A DNA stretch of 64,000 nt. Origin: Pseudomonas sp. HAR-UPW-AIA-41. Lineage in GTDB: Bacteria > Pseudomonadota > Gammaproteobacteria > Pseudomonadales > Pseudomonadaceae. A model generated the notes under the pieces. That model was not told where the DNA came from and made no database searches. It worked only from the letters and a program-made list of their open reading frames with translations. Shown here one piece after another: positions 17,006-24,841 of the stretch. The stretch lies in NCBI RefSeq assembly GCF_002304225.1, contig NZ_NSLB01000003.1, forward strand, positions 62,001-126,000, read 5' to 3'. Position 1 is the stretch's first letter; the number at the start of each line of letters is the position of its first letter. The position numbers were made by a program, and so were the translations under genes.

Positions 17006-17033
17006 AGGGCGCTTCGGCGCCCTTTGCTTTTTC
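17006..17033 (+). terminator. Terminator after the second Amt gene
   Basis: Stem AGGGCGC / GCGCCCT around TTCG, followed by TTGCTTTTTCT. Confidence 0.8.
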
Positions 17034-17083
17034 TGTGGCCGCGCTAGAATGCGCGCGCTAAGGCTCCTGCACAGGAATCAGCG

Positions 17084-17521
17084 ATGGGCGGCATGTTCTG
17101 GCAGCAAACCCTGATCAGTCTCAAACCCCGCGCGCGTGGTTTTCATCTGATCAGTGCCGAGGTCGAGCAGGCGCTGCCCGAACTGGCGCGCTGCCGTGTC
17201 GGCCTGCTGCACTTGTGGCTGCAGCACACCTCGGCCTCGCTGACGGTCAACGAGAATGCCGATCCGGCGGTGCGTCGTGACTTCGAACGCTTCTTCAACC
17301 GTCTCGTTCCGCAGGATATGGCGGGCTACGAGCATCAGGATGAAGGACCGGATGATCTGCCGGCGCACTTCAAGTCCAGTCTGCTCGGCGTCAGCCTGCA
17401 GCTGCCGGTTCGTGAAGGCCGTCTGGCGCTGGGCACCTGGCAGGGTATCTACCTGGGTGAGCATCGCGACCACGCGGGAGCGCGCCGGCTGGTGGCGACC
17501 TTGCAGGGCGAGTCTTTCTGA
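17084..17521 (+). CDS. YjbQ family protein (UPF0047, secondary thiamine-phosphate synthase-like)
   Basis: 145 residues, normal for the family. The conserved motifs are [30 protein letters not shown] and [14 protein letters not shown], then [15 protein letters not shown] near the end; the His and Glu residues here cluster at the proposed metal site. Weak thiamine-phosphate synthase activity is reported for the family, but the true role is unclear. AGGAA six bases before the ATG supports the start. Precedes sutA. Confidence 0.9.
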   Translation: MGGMFWQQTLISLKPRARGFHLISAEVEQALPELARCRVGLLHLWLQHTSASLTVNENADPAVRRDFERFFNRLVPQDMAGYEHQDEGPDDLPAHFKSSLLGVSLQLPVREGRLALGTWQGIYLGEHRDHAGARRLVATLQGESF

Positions 17522-17597
17522 ATTTTTTCTGGCAACGCGAAGATTGCGCGCGGCTGGGCTATAACTAACGTGCTTTTCGCTAGGCAAGAGGTTGAAC

Positions 17598-17921
17598 ATG
17601 AGCGACGAAGAACTGGAACAGGACGAACTGGAAGGTACCGAGGACGAGGACGGCGAGGACCTGGGCGCCGCGGCCGACGAGGATGAGGCCGACGAAAGCG
17701 ACGGTGAAGCCACGCCTGCCTCATCCGGCAAGAAAGCCAAGGCGGCGGTAGAGGAGGAAGAACTGCCTTCCATCGAAGCCAAGCAGAAGGATCGCGATGC
17801 TCTGGCGCGGGCCATGGAAGAGTTCCTTGCCCGTGGCGGCAAGGTGCAGGAGGTCGAACCCAATGTGGTTGCTGACCCGCCCAAGAAGCCGGACAGCAAA
17901 TACGGCAGCCGCCCCATCTGA
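17598..17921 (+). CDS. sutA: SutA, RNA polymerase-binding regulator of slow growth
   Basis: 107 residues. The first 50 are extremely acidic (runs of Glu, Asp, Ala), followed by a short helix EAKQKDRDALARAMEEFLARGG and a loose tail ending KKPDSKYGSRPI. This is the layout of SutA of P. aeruginosa, which binds the beta subunit of RNA polymerase, helps transcription start during slow growth and is otherwise disordered. The ATG at 17598 follows AAGAGG; a TTG six bases upstream is less likely. Gene order YjbQ-sutA beside amtB is as in P. aeruginosa. A bidirectional terminator follows. Confidence 0.9.
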   Translation: MSDEELEQDELEGTEDEDGEDLGAAADEDEADESDGEATPASSGKKAKAAVEEEELPSIEAKQKDRDALARAMEEFLARGGKVQEVEPNVVADPPKKPDSKYGSRPI

Positions 17922-17930
17922 GGTGGCACC

Positions 17931-17964
17931 ATGAAAAAGCCCGCCAACCGGCGGGCTTTTTCAT
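17931..17964 (+). terminator. Bidirectional terminator between sutA and the HAD gene
   Basis: ATGAAAAAGCCCGCC pairs with GGCGGGCTTTTTCAT around an AACC loop; T runs on both strands mean it can end transcription from both convergent genes. Confidence 0.88.
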
Positions 17965-17973
17965 GGTCGCGTT

Positions 17974-18669
17974 TCAGCGCCAGCCGCGCAGCAGGTCAGG
18001 CAGCTCGGCGAGACTGCGCACCTCGGCATGAGGACGCGTAGCCTCGCCCCAGGCATTCCCCTGCGGGTTGAACCAGATGGCGCGAAAGCCGGCCGCGAGG
18101 GCGCCGGCAATGTCATCGCCGGGATGGTCGCCGATATGGGCAGCCTGTACGGCCTCGACCCCGGCATGGGCGAGGGCGGCGGCAAAGGGTTCGCTGGCCG
18201 GCTTGCCGATGCCCACTTGCTCGGCGCTGACGGCAAAGCGGAAGTAGTCGGCCAGGCCCAGGCGCTGTACATCGGCATTGCCGTTGGTGATCACGCCGAG
18301 GATGAACTGGTTGGCCAGGTGCTCCAGCGTGGCATGCACGTCGGGAAAGAAATCCACTTCGTGGCGCGCGGCGAGGAATACCTGAAAGCCGCCTTCGGCC
18401 AGATGCGCCGCCTCGGCGTCCGGGTAGCCGGCTTCCAGCAGGGCCTGCAGGAGAATCCTCCGGCGCAGCTCGCTGAGGCGGTGCTTGAGTGCCGGTTCAG
18501 CTGCCAGCTGGCGGGCACGGATGGCCCACAGGTGCTCGATGGGGATTGGGCCGAGACGCGGTGCCTCGCGCGCCAGCCAGTCGCGCAGGCGCGCTTCGGC
18601 GTTGTGCATCACCGGGGCGACGTCCCACAGGGTGTCATCGAGGTCGAAGGTGACCAGCTTGAGGCTCAT
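17974..18669 (-). CDS. HAD superfamily hydrolase, YigB-like (FMN/sugar phosphatase type)
   Basis: 231 residues. HAD motif I is FDLDDTLWD with Asp9 and Asp11, motif II is GVITNGN, motif III includes the Lys of [11 protein letters not shown], and motif IV is [13 protein letters not shown]. The helical cap between motifs I and II makes it a C1-type phosphatase like YigB, which dephosphorylates FMN. The start overlaps the xerC stop by four bases (ATGA), so it is the last gene of the lptM-lysA-dapF-DUF484-xerC run. Confidence 0.92.
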   Translation of the reverse strand: MSLKLVTFDLDDTLWDVAPVMHNAEARLRDWLAREAPRLGPIPIEHLWAIRARQLAAEPALKHRLSELRRRILLQALLEAGYPDAEAAHLAEGGFQVFLAARHEVDFFPDVHATLEHLANQFILGVITNGNADVQRLGLADYFRFAVSAEQVGIGKPASEPFAAALAHAGVEAVQAAHIGDHPGDDIAGALAAGFRAIWFNPQGNAWGEATRPHAEVRSLAELPDLLRGWR

Positions 18670-19568
18670 TCGCTGTCGCTCCCGCTGCGGCGTTTGGCCC
18701 GAGGGTGGGCACTGTCGTAGACCTTGGCCAGATGTTGGAAATCGAGGTGGGTATAGATCTGCGTGGTGGCGATATCGGCGTGGCCGAGCAGCTCCTGCAC
18801 TGCGCGCAGGTCCTGGGAGGATTCCAGCATATGGCTGGCGAAACTGTGCCGCAGCATGTGCGGGTGCAGGTGCTGGCCAAGCTCTCGCACGCCGGCGGCA
18901 CGTACCCGCAGCTGGATGGCGCGGGGCGTCAGGCGCTTGCCCTGACGGCTGATGAACAGTGCCGGGTCCTGCGGATTGGCCTGGGCACGCAGCGGCAGCC
19001 AGGCGCGGATGGCCTCGCGCGCCTGACGCCCAACCGGCACCTCGCGGGTCTTGCTGCCCTTGCCCAGTACCCGAACCAGGCCTGCTGCCAGGTCGAGAGC
19101 GGGCAGATCGAGGCTGACCAGTTCGGCCAGACGCAGGCCCGAGGAGTAGAACAGTTCCAGCAGCGCCTGGTCGCGGCGGGCAATGAAATCATCCTCGACA
19201 CCGCCATCGAGCAGCTGCTGCGCGCGATCAGCATCCAGGGCACGCGGCAGGCGGCGCTCGCTCTTGGGCGGGCTCAGGCCGTTGGCCGGGTCGTGGCGGC
19301 ACAGACCTTCACGCAGCAGGTACTGGTACAGCCCGCGTACCGCCGAGAGCAGGCGGCCCAGGCTGCGTCCGGAGAGCCCCAACTGATGCAGGCGGGCGAT
19401 CATCCGGCGCAGGCGCGCGCTGTCCAGCTCATTCCAGCTACGCAGGCCATCCTGCTCGGCCAGCGGCAGCAGCTTGAGCAGGTCGCGCTGATAGGCGGCC
19501 AGGGTATGCGGGGAAACCTGGCGTTCGCGGCGCAGGTGTTCGAGGTAGGCGTCGAGGGCTTCGCGCAC
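18666..19568 (-). CDS. xerC: Tyrosine recombinase XerC
   Basis: 300 residues, standard length. The catalytic set is complete: Arg146 (SSGLRLAEL), Lys170 ([10 protein letters not shown]), His237 and Arg240 ([14 protein letters not shown]), His263 (LLGHADI) and Tyr272 (QIYTHLDF). With XerD it resolves chromosome dimers at dif. No dif site is apparent nearby. It starts six bases after the DUF484 gene and overlaps the HAD gene, the conserved order in Pseudomonas. Confidence 0.97.
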   Translation of the reverse strand: MREALDAYLEHLRRERQVSPHTLAAYQRDLLKLLPLAEQDGLRSWNELDSARLRRMIARLHQLGLSGRSLGRLLSAVRGLYQYLLREGLCRHDPANGLSPPKSERRLPRALDADRAQQLLDGGVEDDFIARRDQALLELFYSSGLRLAELVSLDLPALDLAAGLVRVLGKGSKTREVPVGRQAREAIRAWLPLRAQANPQDPALFISRQGKRLTPRAIQLRVRAAGVRELGQHLHPHMLRHSFASHMLESSQDLRAVQELLGHADIATTQIYTHLDFQHLAKVYDSAHPRAKRRSGSDSE

Positions 19569-19574
19569 GGCGCG

Positions 19575-20273
19575 TTAGCGCACCGAACGCAGCGGGTTGG
19601 CGAAGCGTGGCAGAACGCGGGCGATGACCTCAGCCAGGTAGGCGAGGAACAGGGTGCCCAGGCTGCTCTTGTAGTGCTGCGGGTCGCTGCTGCCGATGGC
19701 CAGCACACCGTGCAGGCCCTGATGAGTCAGGCTGACCACGGCGGCCGAGCCGATCTGTGCGGCATCGTCATCGCCGAACAGGAAGCTCAGTTCGTTGGGG
19801 CGCAGCACGCCACACACGGTCTTGCCGCCGGCGAGGAGTCCGCCGATGGCCTGATGCGCTTCCGCGCTGCTGACGCAGCGGCCGACGGGCAGGCCGTTGT
19901 CGCTGAACAGGATCAGGCTGACGAAGGGCACCTGGAACTCATGGCGCAGGCTGTCCTCCACCGCGCTGACCACTTCGTCGAGGCTGTTGGCATCGAGCAG
20001 GGCCAGCACCAGACGGCGGGTCTTGTCGAACAGGCGGTCGTTGTCGCGGGCCACGTCCATCAGCTGCGACAGGCGATGGCGCATCTCGATGTTGCGCTCG
20101 CGCAGCAGTTTGACCTGGCGCTCCACCAGAGAAATCGCCTCTCCGGGCTGGTGCGGGATGCGCAGCTCGGTGATCAGTTCTTCGTGATCGACGAAGAATT
20201 CCGGATGGCGACGCAGGTAGGCTGCGACCTGTTCGCTATCCAGCTCGGCGGATTCCTGATGGTGTTCGCTCAT
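19575..20273 (-). CDS. DUF484 family protein (GAF-like)
   Basis: 232 residues beginning [20 protein letters not shown]. The family core is [21 protein letters not shown] and [21 protein letters not shown], followed by a GAF-type C-terminal half. It lies between dapF and xerC throughout the gammaproteobacteria, but has no established function. The ATG overlaps the dapF stop by four bases; the open frame continues upstream into dapF but those residues are not family-like. Confidence 0.92.
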   Translation of the reverse strand: MSEHHQESAELDSEQVAAYLRRHPEFFVDHEELITELRIPHQPGEAISLVERQVKLLRERNIEMRHRLSQLMDVARDNDRLFDKTRRLVLALLDANSLDEVVSAVEDSLRHEFQVPFVSLILFSDNGLPVGRCVSSAEAHQAIGGLLAGGKTVCGVLRPNELSFLFGDDDAAQIGSAAVVSLTHQGLHGVLAIGSSDPQHYKSSLGTLFLAYLAEVIARVLPRFANPLRSVR

Positions 20274-21100
20274 AGACGGATCTGACCTTCGTACACGCGG
20301 ACGGCGGGTCCGGTCATCATAACCGGCTGCCCTGCGCCTGCCCACTCGATGGACAGCTTGCCACCGGGCAGCTCCAGTTGCACGGGTGAATCCATCCAGC
20401 CCTGGCGAATCGCCGCCACGGCGGCGGCGCAGGCGCCGGTGCCGCAGGCCTGGGTTTCGCCGGCGCCACGCTCCCACACCCGCAGGCGGGCCTGATGGCG
20501 GTCGAGAACCTGTAGGAAACCGACATTGACCCGCTGCGGGAAGCGCGGATGGTGCTCCAGCTTTGGCCCCAGGCTGTGCACCGGCGCGCTGTCGACGCTG
20601 TCGACACGCAGCACGGCATGCGGGTTGCCCATGGATACTGCAGCCAGCTCAACCAGCTGACCGTCGACCTCCACCGGGTAGCTCAGGGCTTCGGCGTCGG
20701 CCTGGAAGGGGATGACGGCCGGCGCCAGGCGCGGAGCACCCATGTCCACGCAGACCTGGCCGTCCGGGCGCAGGTTGAGCTCGATGACGCCACTCTTGGT
20801 TTCCACGCGGATGCATTTCTTGGTGGTCAGGCGCTTGTCCATGACGAAGCGCGCGAAGCAGCGCGCGCCGTTGCCGCATTGCTCCACTTCCGAACCGTCG
20901 GCGTTGAAGATGCGGTAGCGGAAGTCCACGTCCGGGCTGGTCGGCGCCTCGACGATCAGCAGCTGGTCGAAACCGACACCGGTGTGCCGGTCGCCCCACT
21001 GCTTGGCGTGCTTGGGCTGGATGTGCGCGTGCTGGCTGATCAGGTCGAGGACCATGAAGTCGTTGCCCAGGCCGTGCATCTTGGTAAAGCGCAGCAGCAT
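20270..21100 (-). CDS. dapF: Diaminopimelate epimerase
   Basis: 276 residues. The two catalytic cysteines lie in EQCGNGARC (Cys75) and [13 protein letters not shown] (Cys219). It interconverts LL- and meso-diaminopimelate, the substrate of the LysA just upstream and a building block of peptidoglycan. Six bases separate it from lysA, and its stop overlaps the DUF484 start. Confidence 0.97.
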   Translation of the reverse strand: MLLRFTKMHGLGNDFMVLDLISQHAHIQPKHAKQWGDRHTGVGFDQLLIVEAPTSPDVDFRYRIFNADGSEVEQCGNGARCFARFVMDKRLTTKKCIRVETKSGVIELNLRPDGQVCVDMGAPRLAPAVIPFQADAEALSYPVEVDGQLVELAAVSMGNPHAVLRVDSVDSAPVHSLGPKLEHHPRFPQRVNVGFLQVLDRHQARLRVWERGAGETQACGTGACAAAVAAIRQGWMDSPVQLELPGGKLSIEWAGAGQPVMMTGPAVRVYEGQIRL

Positions 21101-21106
21101 GATCGT

Positions 21107-22354
21107 CTACTCCGGCAGCAGGCTTTCGCCGGCATAGAGCTCCTCGAGCGTCTCGCGACGGCGTACTTCGAAGGCCTGTTCGCCATCCACCAGCACCTCG
21201 GCGGCGCGGCCGCGGGTGTTGTAGTTGGAACTCATGACGAAGCCGTAGGCACCGGCCGAGCACACGGCCAGCAGGTCGCCTTCTTCGAGCACCAGCTCGC
21301 GGCTCTTGGCCAGGAAGTCGCCGGTTTCGCAGATCGGGCCGACCAGGTCGTAGGTGCGGGCTTCACCTTCGCGCGGGCTGACCGGCACCACGTCCATCCA
21401 GGCCTGGTACAGCGCCGGGCGGATCAGGTCGTTCATCGCCGCATCGATGATGGCGAAGTCCTTGTGCTCGGTGTGCTTGAGGTATTCCACGCGGGTCAGG
21501 AGCACGCCGGCGTTGGCCACGATGGAGCGGCCCGGCTCGAACACCAGTGCCAGATTGCGCCCGGCAATGCGCTCGCGCACGGCGGCGATGTAGTCACCGG
21601 CCAGCGGCGGGGTTTCGTCCTTGTAGCGCACGCCGAGGCCGCCACCGAGGTCGAGGTGCTCGATGCGGATACCGCGGGCGGCCAGACGGTCGATCAGCGC
21701 CAGCAGACGGTCGAGGGCGTCGAGGAAGGGCGGCAGGCTGGTCAGCTGAGAGCCGATATGGCAGTCGACACCGACCACCTTGAGGTTCGGCAGCTCGGCG
21801 GCGCGGGCATAAACGGCTTCCGCGTCGGCGATGGCGATGCCGAACTTGTTTTCCTTGAGGCCGGTGGAGATATACGGGTGGGTGCCGGCATCGACGTCCG
21901 GGTTGACCCGCAGGGAGATCGCGGCAACCTTGCCCAGCTCGGCGGCCACGACCTGCAGGCGTTCCAGCTCGACGGTGGATTCGACGTTGAAACAGTGCAC
22001 GCCGACTTCCAGCGCGCGGCGCATGTCGTCACGGCTCTTGCCGACACCGGAGAATACGATCCGCTCAGGCTGACCGCCGGCGGCCAGTACCCGCTCCAGC
22101 TCGCCGCGCGAAACGATATCGAAACCGGCGCCCAGACGGGCCAGCACATTCAGCACGCCGAGGTTGGAGTTGGCCTTGACGGCAAAGCACACCAGATGCG
22201 GGATGCCAGTCAGGGCATCGGCATAGGCGCGGTACTGCGCCTCGATATGGGCGCGCGAGTAAACGTAGGTCGGCGTGCCGAAGCGCTCGGCAATGGCGGA
22301 CAGGGCCACGCCTTCCGCGAACAGCTGGCCGTCGCGGCGGGAGAAAGCTTCCAT
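21107..22354 (-). CDS. lysA: Diaminopimelate decarboxylase
   Basis: 415 residues. The PLP lysine is Lys60 in FAVKANSNLGVL; other signatures are HIGSQLTSL, the Gly-rich phosphate loop DLGGGLGVRY, EPGRSIVANAG and the active-site Cys of GPICETGDFLA. It makes lysine from meso-diaminopimelate. Ten bases separate it from lptM; it continues into dapF six bases on, forming the lysine/cell-wall end of this operon. Confidence 0.97.
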   Translation of the reverse strand: MEAFSRRDGQLFAEGVALSAIAERFGTPTYVYSRAHIEAQYRAYADALTGIPHLVCFAVKANSNLGVLNVLARLGAGFDIVSRGELERVLAAGGQPERIVFSGVGKSRDDMRRALEVGVHCFNVESTVELERLQVVAAELGKVAAISLRVNPDVDAGTHPYISTGLKENKFGIAIADAEAVYARAAELPNLKVVGVDCHIGSQLTSLPPFLDALDRLLALIDRLAARGIRIEHLDLGGGLGVRYKDETPPLAGDYIAAVRERIAGRNLALVFEPGRSIVANAGVLLTRVEYLKHTEHKDFAIIDAAMNDLIRPALYQAWMDVVPVSPREGEARTYDLVGPICETGDFLAKSRELVLEEGDLLAVCSAGAYGFVMSSNYNTRGRAAEVLVDGEQAFEVRRRETLEELYAGESLLPE

Positions 22355-22363
22355 GATTACCCC

Positions 22364-22501
22364 TTAGAGAAAGACGTCTTTGTCGCGTTCTTTGACGGCG
22401 TCTTGGTCATCCGGATGGTACAGCGGACCTTTCTGACCGCAGCCGGTCAGGGCGCCGGCGAGGACGACGAGGGCGAGGAAGGGAAGCAGCAGGCGCTTCA
22501 T
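22364..22501 (-). CDS. lptM: LptM (YifL/LppL), small lipoprotein of LPS transport
   Basis: A 45-residue lipoprotein on the minus strand, starting [16 protein letters not shown] and with lipobox LTGC at Cys21. Right after the cysteine is GQKGPLY, the diagnostic LptM motif, then a short acidic/basic tail ending KDVFL. LptM assists oxidative folding of the LptD/E translocon in the outer membrane. The position directly upstream of lysA is conserved in Pseudomonas, where the gene is also called lppL. Confidence 0.92.
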   Translation of the reverse strand: MKRLLLPFLALVVLAGALTGCGQKGPLYHPDDQDAVKERDKDVFL

Positions 22502-22666
22502 GGCGTAATCCTTTGCATAATCGAGAATGGCCCGGAGTATACCGGCCCCCCGGCGCCTTGCCTATGCGCTGCCAGCCCCGTCCGGCGGGCCTTTGGCGGG
22601 GGATGACTGCCCAGGCCGGGCCTGCTTGTGGCAGGCTGTCGGCGCTTGAATCAACGAGGAGTGGAT

Positions 22667-23701
22667 ATGCAGCCGTTGGCGACACTGGCCAGCTCGGTTT
22701 CCGTGGCGTACCTGCAGGGGCTGGTCGACTATCTCGCGCGCCTGGGGATCGAGCCGGCGCAGCTGCTGGCGCTGGCCCAGCTGAGCCCGGAAATTCTGGC
22801 CCAGCGCGACCAGCGCATTGCCGCCAGCACCTACTTGGATCTGCTCGGCCAGGGCGTACGCCTGAGTGGCGACGACTGCCTCGGGCTGCACCTGGGCGAA
22901 GCCATCCGCCCCGGTTACTACGGTGTGCTCGGTTATTTGATCATGAGCTGCCCGACGCTGGCCGATGCGCTGCACCGGCAGGCCCGTTACGCTGCGCTGG
23001 TGGGCAATCTGGGGCATATCGAGCTGGAGGACTGGCCCCAGGGTGACAGCCCTGAACCGCTGGTGGTGCATCGCTGGACGCCGCTGCTGCCGCAGCAGCA
23101 ACGGCAGATCGCCGAGGAGACGCTGGCCGGCTGGGTGACCTTCGGCCGCTGGGTCACTGGCCTCGACGAGCCACCGCTGCAAGTGCACTTCCAGCATACG
23201 GCACCGGCCGATACCCGTGAGCACCAGCGTCTGTTCCGCTGCCCGGTAAAGTTTGCCCAAGCGCAGAATGCCCTGATCTTCCCCAAGCGCCTGCTGACCC
23301 TACCGCTGGGGCAGGCCGATGCGCAGGTGCGGCTGATGCTGGATGCCTACGCGGACCGCCGGCTGAGTGAGATCGAGCAGGGCCATAGCGTGCTCGACCG
23401 CGCCCGCGCGCTGCTGGCGCGGCAGTTGCCGGAGCAGGGCCTTGAGCTTGAACAACTGGCGGCACAGCTGGCGCTGAGCCCGCGCACCCTGCAGCGGCGC
23501 CTGCGCGAGGCGGGCCTGTCGTTCAGTCAGCTGGTCGATGAAACCCGCCAGCAACTGGTGCTGCACTACCTGCGCGATCCGGCACTGGAACTGGCCGATA
23601 TCGCCTTCCTGGTCGGCTTCAGCGAAGCCGGCTCGCTGGCCCGTGCCTTCCGCCGCTGGACCGGGCAGACACCGGCCGAATACCGACGGCAGCACAATTG
23701 A
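22667..23701 (+). CDS. AraC family transcriptional regulator
   Basis: 344 residues with the OruR/ArgR-like layout: an N-terminal AraC-binding type domain (about 15-195, GLVDYLARLGIEPAQLL... and the PGYYGVLGYLIMSCPTL stretch) and a C-terminal double helix-turn-helix (LEQLAAQLALSPRTLQRRLREAGLSF and ELADIAFLVGFSEAGSLARAFRRWTGQTP). The ATG at 22667 follows GAGGAG; an upstream in-frame start at 22628 lacks one. Divergent from lptM. No target operon can be inferred from the neighbours. Confidence 0.9.
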   Translation: MQPLATLASSVSVAYLQGLVDYLARLGIEPAQLLALAQLSPEILAQRDQRIAASTYLDLLGQGVRLSGDDCLGLHLGEAIRPGYYGVLGYLIMSCPTLADALHRQARYAALVGNLGHIELEDWPQGDSPEPLVVHRWTPLLPQQQRQIAEETLAGWVTFGRWVTGLDEPPLQVHFQHTAPADTREHQRLFRCPVKFAQAQNALIFPKRLLTLPLGQADAQVRLMLDAYADRRLSEIEQGHSVLDRARALLARQLPEQGLELEQLAAQLALSPRTLQRRLREAGLSFSQLVDETRQQLVLHYLRDPALELADIAFLVGFSEAGSLARAFRRWTGQTPAEYRRQHN

Positions 23702-23781
23702 GCGTGCCAAAGCGCGCCGGCTTGGGGATACTGAGCAGCTAATCAACCTGCCGATGCAGGCAACATTTTGAGGGTGCGGTA

Positions 23782-24114
23782 ATGAGTTTGAGTGAAGCGC
23801 GGTTCCATGATCTGGTCGATGCCACCCAGCAGGCGATCGAGGATGTGCTGGATGACTGCGATCTGGATATCGATCTGGAGAACAGTGCAGGCGTGCTCAC
23901 CGTGCGCTTCGAGAATGGCAGCCAGCTGATCTTCAGTCGTCAGGAACCGCTGCGCCAGCTGTGGGTGGCGGCGCGCTCCGGTGGTTTCCATTTCGACTAC
24001 GACGCCGAGACCCAGCGCTGGCTGTGCGACAGCAATGACGAGCCGCTGGGTGAGCTGCTGCTGCGCGTCACCGCCGAGCAGGCTGGTGAAGCCATTGAGT
24101 TCGAAGACCTCTGA
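23782..24114 (+). CDS. cyaY: CyaY, bacterial frataxin
   Basis: 110 residues. The acidic first helix (EARFHDLVDATQQAIEDVLDD) and the beta-sheet with GSQLIFSRQEPLRQLWVAA and GGFHFDY are frataxin hallmarks. It binds iron and regulates IscS in iron-sulfur cluster assembly. As usual in gammaproteobacteria it neighbours the cyaA region. The next gene (DUF1289) starts inside its 3' end. Confidence 0.95.
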   Translation: MSLSEARFHDLVDATQQAIEDVLDDCDLDIDLENSAGVLTVRFENGSQLIFSRQEPLRQLWVAARSGGFHFDYDAETQRWLCDSNDEPLGELLLRVTAEQAGEAIEFEDL

Positions 24115-24310
24115 CGCCTCGCCCGGGCCGGCGGCCGCCGGCCCGGCCTCGCCCTGCGTGCGCCAGTGCTGTCTGGATGCGCAGGACATCTGCCTCGGCT
24201 GCGGCCGCAGCCTCAGTGAAATCCTCGAATGGGGCCCAGCCGATGCGGCGCGGCGCCATGCCATCTGCGCCGCTGCGCAGACCCGGCGGCAGTCGCGGGG
24301 TGTGCGCTGA
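24095..24310 (+). CDS. DUF1289 small Cys-rich protein (probable Fe-S protein)
   Basis: A 71-residue frame, with SPCVRQCCLDAQDICLGCGRSLSEILEW, the DUF1289/YdhL pattern of four spaced cysteines. The start is uncertain: no ATG or GTG lies at a fitting place, and TTG at 24095, inside the cyaY coding region and after a GGTGAAG, gives a length typical of the family. Translation is probably coupled to cyaY by the 20-base overlap. An iron-sulfur role is only inferred from the cysteines and the neighbouring frataxin. Confidence 0.78.
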   Translation: MSSKTSDASPGPAAAGPASPCVRQCCLDAQDICLGCGRSLSEILEWGPADAARRHAICAAAQTRRQSRGVR

Positions 24311-24372
24311 CCCGGCAGTCTTGCTTATTGCGCCGTCTGTGGTACGGTCACAAACCTGACCAGTTGTTCAGC

Positions 24373-24404
24373 AAACCCCGCCTTCGGGCGGGGTTTTCTT
24401 TTTG
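24373..24404 (+). terminator. Terminator between DUF1289 and rnk
   Basis: AAACCCCGCC / GGCGGGGTTT around TTCG, followed by TCTTTTTG. It ends the cyaY unit only 23 bases before the rnk start, so it also lies in the rnk upstream region. Confidence 0.85.
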
Positions 24405-24427
24405 TCATGAGGAGTACCGTACACGCC

Positions 24428-24835
24428 ATGAGTCTCAACCCGCCGATTACCATCACACGTCTCGACCTGCAGCGCTTGGAGCGCCTGCTCGACAGCCTGG
24501 AGGACTTCGGCCCGAGTGCCCTTGCTCTGGAAACGGAGCTGGCGCGGGCCCAGGTGGTGGGCCACAACGAGGTGCCGGCCGGCGTGGTGACGATGAATTC
24601 GCGGGTGCATTGCCGTGAGGAAAGCAGCGGTAAGGATTACCACCTGACCCTGGTGTTCCCGGAGGACGCCGGCGCGGAGGGGCGTGTGTCGATTCTGGCT
24701 CCGGTGGGCTGCGCGCTGCTCGGCCTGTCAGTGGGTCAGCAGATCGACTGGCCGGGGCCGGCCGGCAAGCCGCTGCGTCTGACCCTGCTGGCAGTGGAGT
24801 ATCAGCCCGAGGCGGCTGGTGCCTATCAGCACTGA
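24428..24835 (+). CDS. rnk: Rnk, regulator of nucleoside diphosphate kinase
   Basis: 135 residues, matching the usual 136. The N-terminal coiled coil begins ITRLDLQRLERLLDSLE, and the C-terminal GreA/GreB-like domain has VPAGVVTMNSRV and SILAPVGCALLGLSVGQQIDW. Rnk binds RNA polymerase near the secondary channel. Two ATG codons fit: 24428 gives the family length, although AGGAG is 14 bases upstream; 24407 overlaps that site. Ends seven bases from the convergent cyaA. Confidence 0.9.
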   Translation: MSLNPPITITRLDLQRLERLLDSLEDFGPSALALETELARAQVVGHNEVPAGVVTMNSRVHCREESSGKDYHLTLVFPEDAGAEGRVSILAPVGCALLGLSVGQQIDWPGPAGKPLRLTLLAVEYQPEAAGAYQH

Positions 24836-24841
24836 GCCGGA

